Below are positions 7,989 to 16,727 of a DNA stretch of 64,000 bases, piece after piece. The translations under genes and the position numbers were made by a program. Source of the DNA: an uncultured Oscillospiraceae bacterium (GTDB lineage Bacteria; Bacillota; Clostridia; Oscillospirales; Acutalibacteraceae); the NCBI GenBank assembly GCA_948471095.1, contig CAOKRG010000004.1:20991-84990 (forward strand), given 5' to 3'. The notes under the pieces were generated by a model. The model did no database searches, was not told where the DNA came from, and saw nothing but the letters and a program-made list of their open reading frames with translations. How positions within the stretch are numbered: position 1 is the stretch's first letter; each line of letters begins with the position of its first letter.

Positions 7989-8747
7989 CTAGCGCATGGC
8001 CAGCAGCTCGTCCAGAAGGGCCTGGAAGTCCTGGGACGGGTTGGAGCTGGGCGCGTAGGAGAGCACGCTTTCCCCGTGGGCGGGGGCCTCGGCCACCACC
8101 ACGCTGGTGCGGATCTTGGTTTCCAGCACCCGGGTGTCCAGGCGCTGGGCGATCTCGCCGGAAAGCTCCAGGACCTCCCGGTTCAGGGTCAGGCGCGCGT
8201 TGAATTTATTCAGCAAAATGCCCAAAACGCGCAGGTCCGGGTTGTAGTACTTGCGCACGGTATTGATGGTGTCGCGAATCTGGGAGATGCCCAGCAGGCT
8301 GAGAATTTCCGGGGCCATGGGAATGATCAGCGCGCCGGAGGCCACGTAGGCGTTGATGGTAAGCACGTTGAGGGCCGGCGGGGTGTCGATGATGATATAG
8401 TCGTAGTGGCGCTCCACCTTGGAGAGCTCGTTTTTAAGGAGATACTCCCGGCCGGGGGCGTTGAACTCCAGCTCGGCGGTGGAGAGCAGGATGTTGGAGG
8501 GCAGCATGTCGCCCAGGTCCGTGGCAACGATGACGTCCTCGATGCGGGAGGCGCCCTTGAGCACCTCGTATACGGTCTCGCTGTTTTCAATATCCAGCCC
8601 CGCGGAAAAGCCCAGGCTGCCTTGGGGGTCCAGGTCAACGCCCAGCACCCGGAAGCCCCGCATGTGCAGGGCGTTGATGAGGGAGAGGGAGGTGGTGGTT
8701 TTTCCCACGCCGCCTTTCTGGTTGGTTACGGCAATGATCTTTTCCAT
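7989..8747 (-). CDS. ParA/Soj-type P-loop ATPase
   Basis: Deviant Walker A ATPase of the ParA/Soj class. KGGVGKTTT sits at residues 11-19 (K11 and K16), the switch DLDPQGSL follows, and Walker B is IIIDTPPALN. 252 residues from ATG 8747; an upstream in-frame extension lacks a ribosome site. ParA proteins bind DNA or poles and position cargo (plasmids, chromosomes, chemoreceptor arrays, flagella). No ParB is present, so chromosome partition is less likely than cargo positioning. It lacks the basic N-terminal extension and FlhF partner expected of FlhG. Cotranscribed with the ComFB gene. Confidence 0.9.
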   Translation of the reverse strand: MEKIIAVTNQKGGVGKTTTSLSLINALHMRGFRVLGVDLDPQGSLGFSAGLDIENSETVYEVLKGASRIEDVIVATDLGDMLPSNILLSTAELEFNAPGREYLLKNELSKVERHYDYIIIDTPPALNVLTINAYVASGALIIPMAPEILSLLGISQIRDTINTVRKYYNPDLRVLGILLNKFNARLTLNREVLELSGEIAQRLDTRVLETKIRTSVVVAEAPAHGESVLSYAPSSNPSQDFQALLDELLAMR

Positions 8748-8844
8748 AAGCGAATCACCGTGCGGTACGGGCAAAGCCGGGCCCGGTACCGGTCCTTTCC
8801 TAAAGTTTATAATCTGCCCGCCGGCAAAATTTTGCGTCAAGCCC

Positions 8845-8871
8845 TTATCTTTCTATTTGTAATGTCGATAT
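8845..8871 (+). promoter_or_regulatory. Possible sigma-28 promoter of fliD
   Basis: GTCGATAT at 8864-8871 resembles the sigma-28 -10 element; TTAT lies 15 bases upstream at 8845-8848 and is a poor -35. fliD-fliS are typical late genes, which supports the idea. The leader would be about 125 bases. Confidence 0.35.
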
Positions 8872-9002
8872 AAATAGGTGAAGAGTTAAGCGTTTTCGCG
8901 TGATTTCTCGGGAAGAGGCAAAGTTTTTTTCCGAGAGGGGGCGCTTAGAACAGCCGGCACGGCCCTCTAGTCCTATGGTATCACAAAAAAGGAGTGAATG
9001 CA

Positions 9003-11477
9003 ATGGCTTCTATCACAAGTTTAATGAACAGCACCAGCAGCACCAGCAGTTTGTATGGCAACAGGAACGTGATAAGCGGCCTGGCCAGCGGCATGGATAC
9101 CGAGGCCATGATCGAGAACAGCGTCTCTGGCTATAAGACGAAGATCACCAACCTGCAAAAGCAGATGACCAAGCTGCAGTGGAAGCAGGACGCCTACCGC
9201 AGCCTGATCAGCCAGATGAACAACATCCTGAACAAATACGCCTCTTACACCAGCAGCACCAATCTGCTGAGCTCCTCCTTCTTCAGCAAGGCGGTCAGCA
9301 CCGTGGCCAACGGGGCCAACGCCTCCAAGGTGAGCGTGTCGGGCAAGGGCACCAGCAATGTGCAGATCGACCGCATCAAGCAGCTGGCCCAGGCGGCCTC
9401 TTACGCGGTGGACGCCAAGGATTTGGCCGCCAAGGGCGCCTCCACCTCCCAGATCGAGTGGGATAAGCCCATTGAGATCAGCAATGTGAGCGGCTCCATG
9501 ACCCTTTTGGTGGGCGGCATGGCGGATTCCAGTAAGGCGACCCGTCTGAGCATCCGCTTTACCGAGGACCAGGTTTTTAAGGACGCGGACGAGATGGCCG
9601 CGGCCATCAACGAGCAGCTGAGCAATCAGAAGATCGGCTCCAGCGCGGCCAGCGACAAGATCGAGGCGGTGGTGATGGACGGCGTCATTTCCCTGCGGGA
9701 AAAGGGCGCCTCCAACGGCCTGCGGATTGACGGCGCCAGCGGCGGCCTGAAGGAGCTCTTCGGGTCAACGGACGCAGAGGGCAAAACCACCTATAATCTG
9801 GATTCCAGACGCATCGGCGATGGGACGGACGAGTTCCAGCTGGTCAACAGCGTGGACCGGGCGGACTACTTGAAGGACCAGAGCATCAACGTGACCCTGG
9901 ACGGCAAGACCAGAAGCGTCAAGCTGGGCGATATCATTGACGATGATTTCATGGCGCTCTCCGCGGAGGAGAAGAGCAAGAAGCTGGCCGAGGGCCTGCA
10001 GGGCAAGATCGACGAGGCCTTTGGCAGCGGCAAGGTCTCCGTGGAGGCCAATGCGGACGGCTCTTTGAAGTTCGACTCGCTGAAAGAGGGCTCCGTCTTA
10101 AAGGTGGGCGGCAACGAGGCGGTCAACGAGTCCCTGGGCCTGGGCGTGGGCGGCTACAGCAACGTGCTGCAGAACGGCTGGACCCTGGAGCGCGTTCTGG
10201 GCGCGGATAAGTTCCAGCCCAAGCAGGCGGTGGACGAGGATGGCAATGTAATTGCCGGCAAGTACCTGAACGCCAAGGGCGAAGAGGTGGACGACCCCGC
10301 CGAGGCCATGCAGGTAGCCACCCTGACCATCAACGGCCAGGAAATTGAGTTGAGCAAGGATGATACCATCCAGAATATGATGGATAAGGTCAACTCTTCC
10401 AATGCCGGCGTGGACATGAAGTACTCCTCCCTGACCGGCCAGTTCTCCATCACCGCCAAGGAGACCGGCGTGGACTCCCAGATTACAATTGAGGGAGACC
10501 TGGGCAAGGCCCTGTTTGGCGATGTGTCCATTGACGCGGATGGAAACGTCACGGGCGCGGACGCCAGTAAGGTCACCTTCCAGAAGGGCCAGGACGCGGA
10601 GTTCCAGGTAACTGTAAACGGCAAGACCATGGACTTGGTCCGCTCTTCCAATGAGGTGGATTTGGATGGCTACAAGGTGACCTTGAAGGGTGCCTTTGGC
10701 TATAACGCGGATGGCACCGAGGACGTCTCCGCCGAGGCTGTCACCTTCCAGACTAACACGGACACGGACAAGATTGTGGACGCCATCAAGAGCTTTGTGA
10801 AGGACTATAACGAGATGGTCACGGCCCTGCACAGCGCCTATACCACCGAGCCCTTGAAGAACACCAAGAAGGAGGAATACCAGCCCCTGAGCGACGACGA
10901 CCAGAAGGACATGAGCGAGAGCGCCATCAAGGCCTATGAGGATAAGGCCAAGACCGGCCTGCTCTATGCGGACGGCGACCTGTCCATGCTGTACAGCAAG
11001 CTCACCTCCGCCATTCAGGGCGGCGCCAACGGCGCGGCCATGCGGTCCATCGGGCTGAACATCAACTATGAGGACCGGCTGACCACCATCAGCCTGGACG
11101 AGGACGCCCTGCGCAGCGCGCTGGAGAGCGACCCAGACAAGGTGAAGGACGTGTTTACCAAGACGGTCTCCGGCGGCGCGGACAGCGACGGGCTGATGAC
11201 CAACCTGCGCTCCACCTTGCAGCAGTATGCCGGCACCTCCATCGGCAGCCCCGGCATCTTGGTGAACAAGGCGGGTTCCACCCTCTCCTCCTACTCGCTG
11301 AACAACAACCAGCTCAACGACCAGATCAACAGCCTGCAGGAGCAGGTGGAAAAGTGGCAGTCCCGCATGAGCGACCGGGTGGATTTCTACACCAACCAGT
11401 TCACCCGCCTGGAAATGCTCATCAGCCAGATGAACTCCCAGAGCTCCATGCTGGCGGGCCTGTCCGGGGGCATGTAA
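9003..11477 (+). CDS. fliD: FliD filament cap protein (HAP2)
   Basis: Cap protein at the filament tip that folds incoming flagellin. N-terminal motif ISGLASGMDTEAMIEN and coiled coil ITNLQKQMTKLQWKQDAYRSL are diagnostic, as is the C-terminal coiled coil (LNDQINSLQEQVEKWQSRM) with FYTNQFTRLEMLISQMNSQS. At 824 residues it is larger than the common 450-680, with the extra length in the surface-exposed middle domains. Start at ATG 9003, eight bases after AGGAG; an upstream GTG at 8994 overlaps that site. Confidence 0.95.
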   Translation: MASITSLMNSTSSTSSLYGNRNVISGLASGMDTEAMIENSVSGYKTKITNLQKQMTKLQWKQDAYRSLISQMNNILNKYASYTSSTNLLSSSFFSKAVSTVANGANASKVSVSGKGTSNVQIDRIKQLAQAASYAVDAKDLAAKGASTSQIEWDKPIEISNVSGSMTLLVGGMADSSKATRLSIRFTEDQVFKDADEMAAAINEQLSNQKIGSSAASDKIEAVVMDGVISLREKGASNGLRIDGASGGLKELFGSTDAEGKTTYNLDSRRIGDGTDEFQLVNSVDRADYLKDQSINVTLDGKTRSVKLGDIIDDDFMALSAEEKSKKLAEGLQGKIDEAFGSGKVSVEANADGSLKFDSLKEGSVLKVGGNEAVNESLGLGVGGYSNVLQNGWTLERVLGADKFQPKQAVDEDGNVIAGKYLNAKGEEVDDPAEAMQVATLTINGQEIELSKDDTIQNMMDKVNSSNAGVDMKYSSLTGQFSITAKETGVDSQITIEGDLGKALFGDVSIDADGNVTGADASKVTFQKGQDAEFQVTVNGKTMDLVRSSNEVDLDGYKVTLKGAFGYNADGTEDVSAEAVTFQTNTDTDKIVDAIKSFVKDYNEMVTALHSAYTTEPLKNTKKEEYQPLSDDDQKDMSESAIKAYEDKAKTGLLYADGDLSMLYSKLTSAIQGGANGAAMRSIGLNINYEDRLTTISLDEDALRSALESDPDKVKDVFTKTVSGGADSDGLMTNLRSTLQQYAGTSIGSPGILVNKAGSTLSSYSLNNNQLNDQINSLQEQVEKWQSRMSDRVDFYTNQFTRLEMLISQMNSQSSMLAGLSGGM

Positions 11478-11501
11478 GCATTAACCGCGAAAGAGGCAGT
11501 T

Positions 11502-11924
11502 ATGGAACACAATACAATCCAGCAGTATAAGGAGCAGTCCATCAGCACCATGACTCCGAACGAGCTGCTCCTGCTGCTGTTCGATGAGCTGGTCAAAAAC
11601 CTGATGCGGTGCGATTTGGCTCTGGGCCAGAAGAACTACGAGCTGATGGAAGCCGCGGCGGACAAGAGCCAGAGCATCATTCAATATCTGGACGACACCC
11701 TGGACGACCAGTATCCCATCAGCCGGGAGCTGCACAGGCTGTACGACTATTTCGGCTACCAGCTGGCCCGGGTGAAGATCGGCCGGAACAAGCAGGTGCT
11801 GGACCATCTCCGGCCCATGGTAAACGAGCTGCGGGAAAGCTTCCGCATTGCGGAGAAAAACGTGGCCGAGGAAGCCGAACGGGCGGAGAAGGCCGAAAAA
11901 AAGGCCCCGGCCGGTTCGGGCTGA
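11502..11924 (+). CDS. fliS: FliS flagellin export chaperone
   Basis: Four-helix cytoplasmic chaperone that binds the C-terminus of flagellin and prevents premature polymerisation. Family landmarks: YKEQSISTMTPNELLLLLFD near the N-terminus and LHRLYDYFGYQLARVKI. 140 residues; the tail is Lys/Ala-rich. ATG 11502 follows fliD by 24 bases. The next small gene starts 16 bases after its stop. Confidence 0.94.
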   Translation: MEHNTIQQYKEQSISTMTPNELLLLLFDELVKNLMRCDLALGQKNYELMEAAADKSQSIIQYLDDTLDDQYPISRELHRLYDYFGYQLARVKIGRNKQVLDHLRPMVNELRESFRIAEKNVAEEAERAEKAEKKAPAGSG

Positions 11925-11940
11925 AGGAGGCGGCGAAGCG

Positions 11941-12336
11941 TTGGACCACGAGATCCTGGACGAACTGTTTCTCAAAGAGAGACATCTGTACGTCAAGCTG
12001 ATCGAGTTTGAGGATATAACCATCCAGCTGGGCGAGGCGGTGGACCGCCGGGACGAGGTTTCGGTGCGGATGCTGCTGAACATGCGGGAGGAGCCGGCCT
12101 GCCAGCTCCAAGAGATCGACCAGTACCTGCGGGCCAGGCTTTTGGAGCTGCCCGAGGACGACGCCATCCGGGGCCGGGAGCTGCTGGAGGGCGCGTCCGC
12201 GGAGGAACCGGGGGAAGAGCGCCTGTGCGCGCAGGTCTCCCAGAACCGGCGGCTTCTCCGCCGCTGCATGGAGCTGGACCGGCGCGTCAGCACCCGGGTG
12301 GATGGGACCCGCTCTTTCTACGCCAAATACAGGTAG
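11941..12336 (+). CDS. FliT-like small helical protein
   Basis: 131-residue, highly charged, mostly helical product. It starts at TTG 11941 ten bases after AGGAGG, and sits directly behind fliS where Firmicutes usually carry fliT, the chaperone of FliD. No family motif is clear to me, and FliT proteins diverge strongly, so the call is by size, predicted helicity and position. An in-frame ATG at 11848 lies inside fliS and gives an Arg-rich extension that looks unreal. Confidence 0.6.
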   Translation: MDHEILDELFLKERHLYVKLIEFEDITIQLGEAVDRRDEVSVRMLLNMREEPACQLQEIDQYLRARLLELPEDDAIRGRELLEGASAEEPGEERLCAQVSQNRRLLRRCMELDRRVSTRVDGTRSFYAKYR

Positions 12337-12362
12337 GCCCGACCGCAGAGGCATGAAACAGG

Positions 12363-12398
12363 AAAAAGGCCGCCAGGTGCAAGCCAGGCGGCCTTTTT
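12363..12398 (+). terminator. Rho-independent terminator after the fliT-like gene
   Basis: Twelve-base stem AAAAAGGCCGCC (12363-12374) with its exact complement (12387-12398) ending in TTTTT, loop of 12 bases. Closes the fliD operon. Confidence 0.88.
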
Positions 12399-12670
12399 GC
12401 GGTTATGGGGAACCTTGCGGGGGGATGGGGGCGTGGTATAATTATTACTCGGCCAATGATGGTAGGAATGCTGGGGGCCGGGACTATATCCCGAAGGAAG
12501 CCTACGGCTCTTTGTGTGATGTATGGCCTCCGGGCGCCAATGCCACGCCCTACGGCAAGGCCGCGAGACTCTGTCTCGCGCTCTGCCAGGTGCCGCGACT
12601 TCGCGTAGCGAAGGTCGACGCGCCTGGACCGCGAATGTCCCTGCTAATAGACGTCTTAGCGTAATAACCA
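12399..12670. other. Intergenic stretch with palindromes, no gene
   Basis: Convergent intergenic region between the fliD operon and the C39-like gene. No ORF has a ribosome site or family resemblance. It carries a perfect eight-base inverted repeat with a three-base loop (12562-12569 with 12573-12580) immediately followed by an imperfect hairpin of about 20 pairs (12586-12627). Confidence 0.6.
12562..12627. repeat. Double hairpin, REP-like element
   Basis: CGCGAGAC-TCT-GTCTCGCG followed five bases later by a long imperfect hairpin whose arms both begin CCAGG and end TTCGC around a GTA loop. No T run follows either stem. This could be a REP-type repeat or a structured RNA end; copies elsewhere in the genome cannot be checked here. 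Confidence 0.55.
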
Positions 12671-13657
12671 TTAGAGCTCATACTTCTTGGTGAAGAACCA
12701 GAGCCGGACCCCGTCCCCGTCGCTGGCGGCGGCCTCGTCCAGAATGATCTGGGGGTCCCAGGCGGCCAGGCTGTTTTCCCGGCTGTTGGGGTCAGCCACC
12801 AGCACGTCGCCGCTGAGCGTGGCGCCGTGGATGATGATAAAATGCCCGCTGGTGGTAAAATGCCCGGGCCCCACCAGCGCCACGGCCAGGCCGGGGCCGC
12901 TCACATGCCGCCGCAGGCCGTCGGCGGAGCTGTCCTTGGCCAGGCTGCATGTCAGGTTGAACGCCTTGGCGGTCCCCTCCACAATGGAGGGATAGGAGCC
13001 GCTGCCTGGGCACCAATAGCCTTGCTCCGCCGCCCACGCGGCCGTTTGGGCCGGGTCCATGAGCTGGTCCGTCAGGCTGGAGAGCACCATGGCCATGGCC
13101 GTGGGCCCGCAGCCGTAGGGGCCGATGGGGTCCCCGCCGAAGGGTTTGTCCCGCCAGGCCTCGTCCCCCTGGTTGAAATACACCAGCCGGATGGAGCCGC
13201 CGGTCAGGTAGGTCCGCCCGTCCTCCTCCAAAAACCGGGTGACGGCGTCCCCGGCAGGGTCCGGCATGTCCACGGGAACGGGCATGAAGGCGTTCTGGGG
13301 CAGCTCCGGCTGCAGCACGGGCTGGGGCTGGAGGTAGGTCCGGGCCCCCAGGGCGATCTGCGCGGCCAGAGCGTCCCGCAGGCGCAGGGCGGTCCATTGG
13401 ACGATCTCGTCCTCGAGGGCCTGCTTTTGGCGGGCCGCTGCGTCCCGTAGGGCGTGAAGCGCCCGCACGGCCGGCCGGACTACGGGATCGGTAATCTTAT
13501 GATAGAGCGCTGGGGAAAACAGGCCGCAAAAGGCCAGTTCCATGCCGCCCACGCAGAGCATGGCCAGGACCAGCGCCAAAGCGATGGGCCGGTTCCGCCG
13601 GACGGGGCGGCTTCCGCCGCCGTTTTCCTGCACCCAATGGGGATCTGTCTGTTTCAA
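12671..13657 (-). CDS. Membrane-anchored C39-like cysteine peptidase family protein
   Basis: 328 residues. One N-terminal membrane segment (about 24-44) without a clear cleavage site, a helical stalk, then a C39-like domain (about 155-328) expected outside the cell. Candidate triad: C183 (GPYGCGPTAMAMVL), H272 (TSGHFIIIHG) and D289 (VADPNS). Start is TTG 13657, five bases after GGAGG, in line with a consensus promoter; the open frame continues upstream into the divergent gene and is not used. Peptidases of this fold cleave leader peptides or act on cell-wall or surface proteins; the substrate is unknown. Confidence 0.8.
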   Translation of the reverse strand: MKQTDPHWVQENGGGSRPVRRNRPIALALVLAMLCVGGMELAFCGLFSPALYHKITDPVVRPAVRALHALRDAAARQKQALEDEIVQWTALRLRDALAAQIALGARTYLQPQPVLQPELPQNAFMPVPVDMPDPAGDAVTRFLEEDGRTYLTGGSIRLVYFNQGDEAWRDKPFGGDPIGPYGCGPTAMAMVLSSLTDQLMDPAQTAAWAAEQGYWCPGSGSYPSIVEGTAKAFNLTCSLAKDSSADGLRRHVSGPGLAVALVGPGHFTTSGHFIIIHGATLSGDVLVADPNSRENSLAAWDPQIILDEAAASDGDGVRLWFFTKKYEL

Positions 13658-13706
13658 ATCAGCCTCCGCCGCCAAATTGACCGGAATCGTGGCGGTTTTC
13701 CACCCT

Positions 13707-13735
13707 ATTATAGCAAAGCAAAGGGATTTTGTAAA
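13707..13735 (-). promoter_or_regulatory. Sigma-A promoter of the C39-like gene
   Basis: On the minus strand TTTACA (13730-13735 forward), a 17-base gap and TATAAT (13707-13712 forward). Near-perfect sigma-A promoter about 50 bases upstream of TTG 13657. Confidence 0.85.
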
Positions 13736-13757
13736 GCACGGAAAGGAATGCTGCGTT

Positions 13758-14471
13758 ATGCCAACCATCCGTCTGGATCGCGTTTCAAAAATTTTCAAAG
13801 GGCCCAAGAAAAGCCAAAAGCGGTACGAGACCCTTTCGGGCGTGAGCCTGGAAGTGGAGCAGGGGGAGTTCGTCTTTTTGGTGGGAAGCCGGGGGGCGGG
13901 GAGCAGCACGCTGCTGAACCTGATCTCCGGGGCGCTGCAGCCGGACGCGGGGGCGGTGTACCTGGACCAGGTGAACCTGGCCAAGCTCAGCCGCCGCCAG
14001 GAGAAAAAGCTGCCCTACATCTTTGGCAAGGTCCCCCAGGAGCCCGCCTTGAACCGGACCGCCACCATATTCGAGAACCTTTGCCCGCCGGGCCGCTTTG
14101 GCAAGATGGGCGGCGCCCTGACGGACGGACCCCTGATCAGCAAGGCCCTGGGCCTGGTGGGCATGGCCGGCAGCGAGGACGAGTACCCCGCGGCTTTCAA
14201 CGCCTCGGAGTGCCGGAAGATCGAGCTGGCCAAGGCCATTCTATACAGCCCGCCCATTCTGATCATCGACAAGATGACGGACCGCATGGACGACGACAGC
14301 ATTTGGGACGTGATGCACCTGCTGGATGAAATGAACCGGCGGGGCACCACGGTGCTGATGGCCACCCATGCCAAGCAGTTCGTAAACATCATGCGCAGGC
14401 GGGTGGTCACCCTGGTGGACGGCCGGCTGGTTGGCGACGTGAAGAAGGGCCGGTTCGGAGACATCGTGTAG
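13758..14471 (+). CDS. FtsE-like ABC protein with degenerate nucleotide-binding motifs
   Basis: 237 residues with the overall layout of a FtsE-type ABC ATPase, yet nearly every catalytic motif is changed. Walker A reads GSRGAGSST (43-51), with Ser49 in place of the essential Lys. The Q-loop Gln is Gly90. The signature LSGGE is FNASE (147-151). In Walker B the catalytic Glu is Lys172 (IIDKMTD). Only the H-loop His204 is kept. The frame is intact, so it is probably expressed as a non-hydrolysing regulatory or structural protein. No FtsX-like permease is nearby. ATG 13758 follows AAAGGA by ten bases. Divergent from the C39-like gene. Confidence 0.85.
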   Translation: MPTIRLDRVSKIFKGPKKSQKRYETLSGVSLEVEQGEFVFLVGSRGAGSSTLLNLISGALQPDAGAVYLDQVNLAKLSRRQEKKLPYIFGKVPQEPALNRTATIFENLCPPGRFGKMGGALTDGPLISKALGLVGMAGSEDEYPAAFNASECRKIELAKAILYSPPILIIDKMTDRMDDDSIWDVMHLLDEMNRRGTTVLMATHAKQFVNIMRRRVVTLVDGRLVGDVKKGRFGDIV

Positions 14472-14814
14472 CCGCAGCCCCAGAAAAGCCCTGCCCTGGC
14501 GAAAATAACCAAGGGAATCCGGGCGTTGTAAAATCATTTTACTTCCAGATGCAGAAATGATGTTGACATTCCGGGGCTTGGGGATTATAATAGTGAGGTC
14601 AGGACCGCCAGGGTGAAGATTAACGTGATTGCATGCGCTGCTTGATACCGTTTGGCCGGCAATAGCTTAATCGAGAAAAGGAGGTCCACGGGCCTTCTTT
14701 AGGGTTTGGCAGGTTGACAGCCGGCTTTTGTGGGAAACAGCAGGCGGCAGGCAAACCTCGCTGCCCCCCGCGCCCGGAAAATTAAATGAACTAAGGAAAG
14801 AAGGAGGAGCAGTC
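14472..14814 (+). other. Intergenic region and long leader of the chemoreceptor gene
   Basis: About 90 bases precede a consensus promoter; the predicted leader is some 215 bases. It contains a strong AAAAGGAGGTCC site near 14678 with no start codon at usable distance, and a GGCAG/CTGCC hairpin near 14751-14770. I could not match it to a known riboswitch class. Confidence 0.5.
14563..14591 (+). promoter_or_regulatory. Consensus sigma-A promoter of the chemoreceptor gene
   Basis: TTGACA at 14563-14568, 17 bases, TATAAT at 14586-14591. Both boxes are perfect. This suggests housekeeping rather than sigma-28 control of the receptor. Confidence 0.93.
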
Positions 14815-16584
14815 ATGCTCAAAAACATGAAAATCAAGATGAGCCTCATTATGGGGTTCTCGGTCACGATTCTGGTGAGCCTGGCTATCGTTATCACCTC
14901 GCTGGTGGTAATGAACATCCAGTCGGCCAGCTACCAAAAAATTATCGACACCAATGTGCGCGCCAGCGCGCTGGTGAGAACCTGCCGCCTTAATGCGAAT
15001 ATGGCCGCCCGCGCCTTGCGGGACGTAGCCTTGGACCCCACTTCCGATTATGTGGCCACTGCTTCCGGCATTGTGAGCGAGAAGCTGGGCGAGCTGGAAA
15101 AGGATATCCCCGAGCTTCGGACGCTGCATACCTTGGAAGATGAGGCGCTTGTAAATGAGTACATATCTGCCGTGCAGGTTTGGGGAACGGTGGTACCGGA
15201 TATTCTGGCAAATGCCACGGCGGGCAACCTGACGGAGGCCATCCGTCAGTTGCAGGAGGAGTGTACGCCCGCTCTTTCTTTGGTAGACGACACCGCTTCC
15301 AAGCTACAGACGGAAATTATGGCGGATCAGGACAATACCATCAAGCAGCAGGCTAATATGGTGACGGTTTCCATCGTCTCCATCATTGCCGTCTTGGTGC
15401 TGGCCACCATTCTGGTGCTGGTGCTGGAGCTGCGCATCATCCGCAGCATTACGGTTCCCGTGGAGCAGGTGCGCACCGCTCTGGTGGGCTACAGCAAGGG
15501 CGAACTGGACATTCCCGTGGAGTATGAGAGCAACAACGAGCTGGGCGAGATGTGCGCCGCCCTGCGCACCAGCCAGGGCGTGCTCAGCGACGTCATCGCC
15601 GACATGAACATGATGCTGGACGCCATGGCCGGAGGCAACTTTGATGTGCGCACCCAGGCCGAAGCCCAGTATGTAGGCGCTTTGAGCCAGCTTCTGGTGT
15701 CCATCCGAGGCATTAACCGCAATCTGAGCGAGACCTTGAGCCAGATTCAGTCCTCCTCCGACCAGGTTTCCTCCGGCGCGGACCAGGTATCCAACAGCGC
15801 CCAGACCTTGGCCCAGGGCGCGACCGAACAGGCCAGCGCCGTGGAAGAGCTTTCCGCCACCATTACCGAGATCGCCCAGGGCGCGGAGGAAGGCGTTACC
15901 CTGGCCCGGGATTCCAGCCAGCTCTCCAATGACGCCAGCGCGCAGATCACCGTGTGCAGCGACCTGATGCAGAGCACCGTGGGCGCGATGAACGACATCA
16001 AGGCGGCCGCCGAAGAGGTTGCCACGATTATCGATACCATTTCCACCATTGCCTTCCAGACCAACATTCTGGCCCTGAACGCCGCCGTGGAGGCGGCTCG
16101 GGCCGGTACCGCCGGACGGGGCTTCGCGGTTGTGGCCGATGAGGTGCGCTCTCTGGCCTCCAAGTCCGACGAGGCTTCCCGGGCTACCAAGGAGCGCATT
16201 GAGCACGCCATCGACGCGGTGCAGAAGGGCAGCGCTTATGTGTCCGACGTATCCGAGTCCCTGGATAAGACCGTGGGCATGGTGAACGGCGCCGTGGCCA
16301 AGATGGGCGATGTGGCCGACGCCAGCGAGCACCAGGCCGAGTCCATCGAGCAGATCCGCGAGGGCATCAGCCAGATTTCCGCCGTGGTGCAGAGCAACTC
16401 TGCCACAAGCGAAGAGAGCGCGGCCGCCAGCGAGCAGCTGTCCTCTCAGGCGCAGATTATGGATCAGCTTATGAGCAAGTTCCGTCTGCGGGATTATTCC
16501 GGAACCATGTCCAGCGCCCCTGCGCGGGTCAGCGAGTCCCGTTCGGACGACAGCTTCACCGGTTCTTCCTACGACAAGTATTGA
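14815..16584 (+). CDS. Methyl-accepting chemotaxis protein
   Basis: 589-residue transmembrane chemoreceptor. Membrane segments at about 10-32 and 182-206 flank an external helical sensor domain of some 150 residues (four-helix-bundle type). A HAMP region follows, then the signalling coiled coil with tip [20 protein letters not shown] (412-431). Glu/Gln-rich helices around 340-360 and 520-560 are probable methylation sites for CheR/CheB. No C-terminal pentapeptide tether. Start is ATG 14815 after GGAGGAG; an upstream in-frame GTG has no ribosome site. The ligand cannot be read from sequence. Confidence 0.95.
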   Translation: MLKNMKIKMSLIMGFSVTILVSLAIVITSLVVMNIQSASYQKIIDTNVRASALVRTCRLNANMAARALRDVALDPTSDYVATASGIVSEKLGELEKDIPELRTLHTLEDEALVNEYISAVQVWGTVVPDILANATAGNLTEAIRQLQEECTPALSLVDDTASKLQTEIMADQDNTIKQQANMVTVSIVSIIAVLVLATILVLVLELRIIRSITVPVEQVRTALVGYSKGELDIPVEYESNNELGEMCAALRTSQGVLSDVIADMNMMLDAMAGGNFDVRTQAEAQYVGALSQLLVSIRGINRNLSETLSQIQSSSDQVSSGADQVSNSAQTLAQGATEQASAVEELSATITEIAQGAEEGVTLARDSSQLSNDASAQITVCSDLMQSTVGAMNDIKAAAEEVATIIDTISTIAFQTNILALNAAVEAARAGTAGRGFAVVADEVRSLASKSDEASRATKERIEHAIDAVQKGSAYVSDVSESLDKTVGMVNGAVAKMGDVADASEHQAESIEQIREGISQISAVVQSNSATSEESAAASEQLSSQAQIMDQLMSKFRLRDYSGTMSSAPARVSESRSDDSFTGSSYDKY

Positions 16585-16630
16585 TTGGGAAAAGCCGCCG
16601 GAGCATAGCGTAAAATAGAGAAGCACTGAG

Positions 16631-16665
16631 CCGGGCGGCCTGAAGTATCTGGGCCGTCCGGTTTT
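16631..16665 (+). terminator. Probable terminator after the chemoreceptor gene
   Basis: CCGGGCGGCC (16631-16640) pairs with GGCCGTCCGG (16652-16661) with one G-U pair, followed by TTTT. Confidence 0.65.
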
Positions 16666-16727
16666 CGGTGGTAGAGGAAGGGCCGGGTTGCCGGCAAAAT
16701 CCAGGAGAAAGGAACGAGGTGATCCCC

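Noticed and set aside
7989-8747. ParA gene as FlhG (flagellar number regulator)
   Set aside because: No FlhF partner, and the sequence has the Soj-type start without the FlhG N-terminal activation helix.
11848-11940. Upstream ATG start for the fliT-like gene
   Set aside because: It lies within fliS and adds an Arg/Pro-rich segment; TTG 11941 has a proper AGGAGG site.
12302-12664. Open frame after the fliT-like gene
   Set aside because: It reads through a terminator and the double hairpin and has no recognisable product.
13658-13984. N-terminal extension of the C39-like protein
   Set aside because: It overlaps the divergent ABC gene and lies upstream of the predicted promoter.
14592-14814. 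c-di-GMP riboswitch in the chemoreceptor leader
   Set aside because: The conserved core bases of the GEMM-type aptamers are not found; a covariance scan would be needed to reopen this.
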